Below, one piece after another: positions 33,043 to 34,409 of a DNA stretch of 34,409 bases. Each line of letters begins with the position of its first letter. Within the stretch, counting starts at the first letter, position 1. Below the pieces are notes generated by a model that searched no databases, was not told the origin of the DNA, and saw nothing but the letters and a program-made list of their open reading frames with translations. This DNA is from Leucobacter sp. OLIS6. GTDB lineage: Bacteria > Actinomycetota > Actinomycetes > Actinomycetales > Microbacteriaceae. The stretch lies in contig NZ_MRAV01000006.1 in NCBI RefSeq assembly GCF_002752355.1, forward strand, positions 1-34,409, written 5' to 3'. Both the position numbers and the translations under genes were made by a program.

Positions 33043-34206
33043 ATGACCACCACCATCGACCAGCTGTTCAACGTCTCCGACTTCGTCACCGAAGAGGAGC
33101 GGGAGTGGCAGCTCAAGGCTCGCGACTTCGCGCAGACCAAGATCAAGCCGATCATCGACCAGGCGTTCGAGGACCGTCGCCTGCCCGCCGAGCTGCTGCC
33201 CGAGGTCGGCGAGTTCGGCGCCTTCGGCATGTACATGAACGGCTACGGCCTGAAGGGCGCCTCCTCGGTCGCCTACGGGCTCGTCGCGATGGAGTTCGAA
33301 GCCGTCGACTCCGGCTTCCGCACCGCGCTCTCCGTGCAGGGCTCGCTCGCCATGGGCGCGATCTACAAGTTCGGCTCGGAGGAGCAGAAGCAGGAGTGGC
33401 TGCCCAAGATGGGCCGCGGCGAGGCCATCGGCTTCTTCGGGCTGACCGAGCCCCAGGGCGGATCCGATCCCAACACCATGCTCACGAACGCGCGCCGCGA
33501 GGGCGACCAGTGGGTGCTCAACGGCAAGAAGCGCTGGATCGGTCTCGCCACCATCGCGCAGGTCGGCGTGATCTGGGCGAAGGACGAGGAAGGGATCGTG
33601 CGCGGCTTCGTCGTGCCGACCGACACCCCCGGCTTCACCGCGACCGCGATCGAGAACAAGCTGTCGATGCGCGCCTCGCTGCAGACCGAGATCGTGCTCG
33701 AGGACGTGCGCCTCCCGCTCGACGCGATCCTGCCCGGCTCGAAGGGCCTGTCGTCGCCGTTCAAGTGCCTCAACGAGGCGCGCTACGGCATCGCCTGGGG
33801 CGTCATGGGCGCGGCGCGCGCCTGCCTCGAGGTCGCCGTGGAGCGCTCGCAGACCCGCGAGGTGTTCGGCGCCCCCATCGGCTCGAAGCAGATCATCCAG
33901 GCGAAGCTCGCCGACATGTTCGTCGAGTACGAGAAGGGCCTGCTGCTCGCCCTCCACCTCGGCCGTCTGAAGGACGCCGGCAACCTGTCGTACGGGCAGA
34001 TCTCCGTCGGCAAGCTCAACAACGTGCGCGAAGCCATCAAGATCGCCGGCACCTGCCGTTCGATCCTCGGCGGCGACGGCATCACCTCGGACTTCCCGGT
34101 GATGCGCCACATGGCGAACCTCGAGTCGGTCCGCACCTACGAGGGCACCGACGAGGTGCACCAGCTCGTGATCGGCCGCGAGCTGACGGGCATCGCCGCG
34201 TTCTAA
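33043..34206 (+). CDS. gcdH: Glutaryl-CoA dehydrogenase
   Basis: The 387-residue FAD enzyme oxidises and decarboxylates glutaryl-CoA to crotonyl-CoA. It has FGLTEPQGGSDP and the C-terminal catalytic-base segment TYEGTDEVH with Glu367. Arg93 in AVDSGFRTALSVQGSLAM matches the arginine that binds the glutaryl carboxylate in human GCDH, which separates it from ordinary acyl-CoA dehydrogenases. The ending LVIGRELTGIAAF is also that of GCDH. AAAGGA precedes the ATG at 33043; the longer open frame from 32620 lies inside the CoA-transferase gene. It follows the transferase by 44 bases, forming a glutarate-degradation operon. Electrons would pass to ETF. Confidence 0.94.
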   Translation: MTTTIDQLFNVSDFVTEEEREWQLKARDFAQTKIKPIIDQAFEDRRLPAELLPEVGEFGAFGMYMNGYGLKGASSVAYGLVAMEFEAVDSGFRTALSVQGSLAMGAIYKFGSEEQKQEWLPKMGRGEAIGFFGLTEPQGGSDPNTMLTNARREGDQWVLNGKKRWIGLATIAQVGVIWAKDEEGIVRGFVVPTDTPGFTATAIENKLSMRASLQTEIVLEDVRLPLDAILPGSKGLSSPFKCLNEARYGIAWGVMGAARACLEVAVERSQTREVFGAPIGSKQIIQAKLADMFVEYEKGLLLALHLGRLKDAGNLSYGQISVGKLNNVREAIKIAGTCRSILGGDGITSDFPVMRHMANLESVRTYEGTDEVHQLVIGRELTGIAAF

Positions 34207-34233
34207 GCGGGTTCGGGGTTGGGGCCCGGGCGC

Positions 34234-34255
34234 GGGCCTGGGCCTGGGCCTGGGG
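34234..34255 (+). other. G-quadruplex motif after gcdH
   Basis: Four G-runs separated by three CCT spacers form a canonical G3-N3 quadruplex motif on the plus strand. More G-runs at 34215-34218, 34221-34224 and 34228-34230 extend it. It starts 27 bases past the gcdH stop and would also form in the mRNA. Confidence 0.7.
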
Positions 34256-34274
34256 TCCCGCCTCGGTACAGCAT

Positions 34275-34331
34275 CGAGAAGGCTCGATTCCACCTGCTTC
34301 TTCCCAGAAGAGGTGGAATCGAGCCTTCTCG
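34275..34331. terminator. Long perfect hairpin after gcdH
   Basis: Arms 34276-34295 and 34311-34330 are perfect 20-bp reverse complements, extended by C34275-G34331 and an inner 5-bp stem with one bulge and a TCCC loop. It is less GC-rich than the other terminators here. It likely ends the gcdH transcript. Confidence 0.85.
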
Positions 34332-34342
34332 GCTGTCCTGCC

Positions 34343-34363
34343 GGGTCCGGGCTTGGGGTTGGG
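34343..34363 (+). other. Second G-quadruplex motif
   Basis: Four G-runs of 3, 3, 4 and 3 with TCC, CTT and TT spacers form another canonical motif, just past the hairpin. Nothing coding is supported from here to the window end at 34409. Confidence 0.65.
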
Positions 34364-34409
34364 CTCTCGTGTTGGGTCACGCTCGCGCCGTGCATGAGCT
34401 CCCTCCCTC

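Overview
The window is a very GC-rich, gene-dense stretch of a Gram-positive actinobacterial chromosome. The best fit is the Microbacteriaceae (a Leucobacter- or Microbacterium-like organism). This rests on the GC-rich codon use, ClpC with a ClgR-type box, an actinobacterial short-form N-acetylglutamate synthase, an Ala/Lys/Pro-rich histone-H1-like tail, and many TANNNT motifs 5-7 bases before start codons (leaderless transcription). No search could be run, so the taxon is an inference. I see no rRNA, tRNA, CRISPR array, insertion sequence or phage gene.

Layout. (1) 80-11343 is a catabolic island. It has a flavin monooxygenase and a LysR regulator on the minus strand. Divergent from LysR is a tightly packed operon of a RidA-like protein, a DUF1028 protein, an M20D amidohydrolase, an MHS-type MFS transporter and an aldehyde dehydrogenase, followed by a class III aminotransferase and an APC amino acid permease. 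A shared AT-rich 15-base motif before the RidA-like gene (2588-2602) and the aminotransferase gene (8080-8094) suggests one LysR regulon that imports an amide or amino compound, hydrolyses it, transaminates it and oxidises the aldehyde. (2) 11460-16842 holds a small membrane protein, a cardiolipin synthase, an ATP-grasp enzyme with a repeat-built basic tail, a NylB-like serine hydrolase and a YbjQ-family protein. (3) 16887-23917, minus strand, holds an RpiR-type regulator followed by a six-gene overlapping run: Tyr-phosphatase-like enzyme, metallophosphoesterase, Afu/Fbp-type binding protein, fused permease, ATPase and histidine phosphatase. It looks like an uptake and dephosphorylation system for a phosphorylated organic compound. 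(4) 24007-25525, minus strand, holds two DUF2975-like membrane proteins and a YozG-like XRE regulator behind an AT-rich operator. (5) 25712-30160 holds clpC with a ClgR-type box, then four monocistronic-looking genes: argA, a membrane-anchored protein and two small orphans. (6) 30177-34206 holds a PucR regulator divergent from a CaiB/BaiF CoA-transferase and a glutaryl-CoA dehydrogenase, a probable glutarate-degradation module. It is followed by a G4 motif, a 20-bp perfect hairpin and a second G4 motif.

The strongest candidates for something undescribed are the three-phosphatase transporter operon, the tail-bearing ATP-grasp/serine-hydrolase pair, and the LysR regulon defined by the repeated motif.
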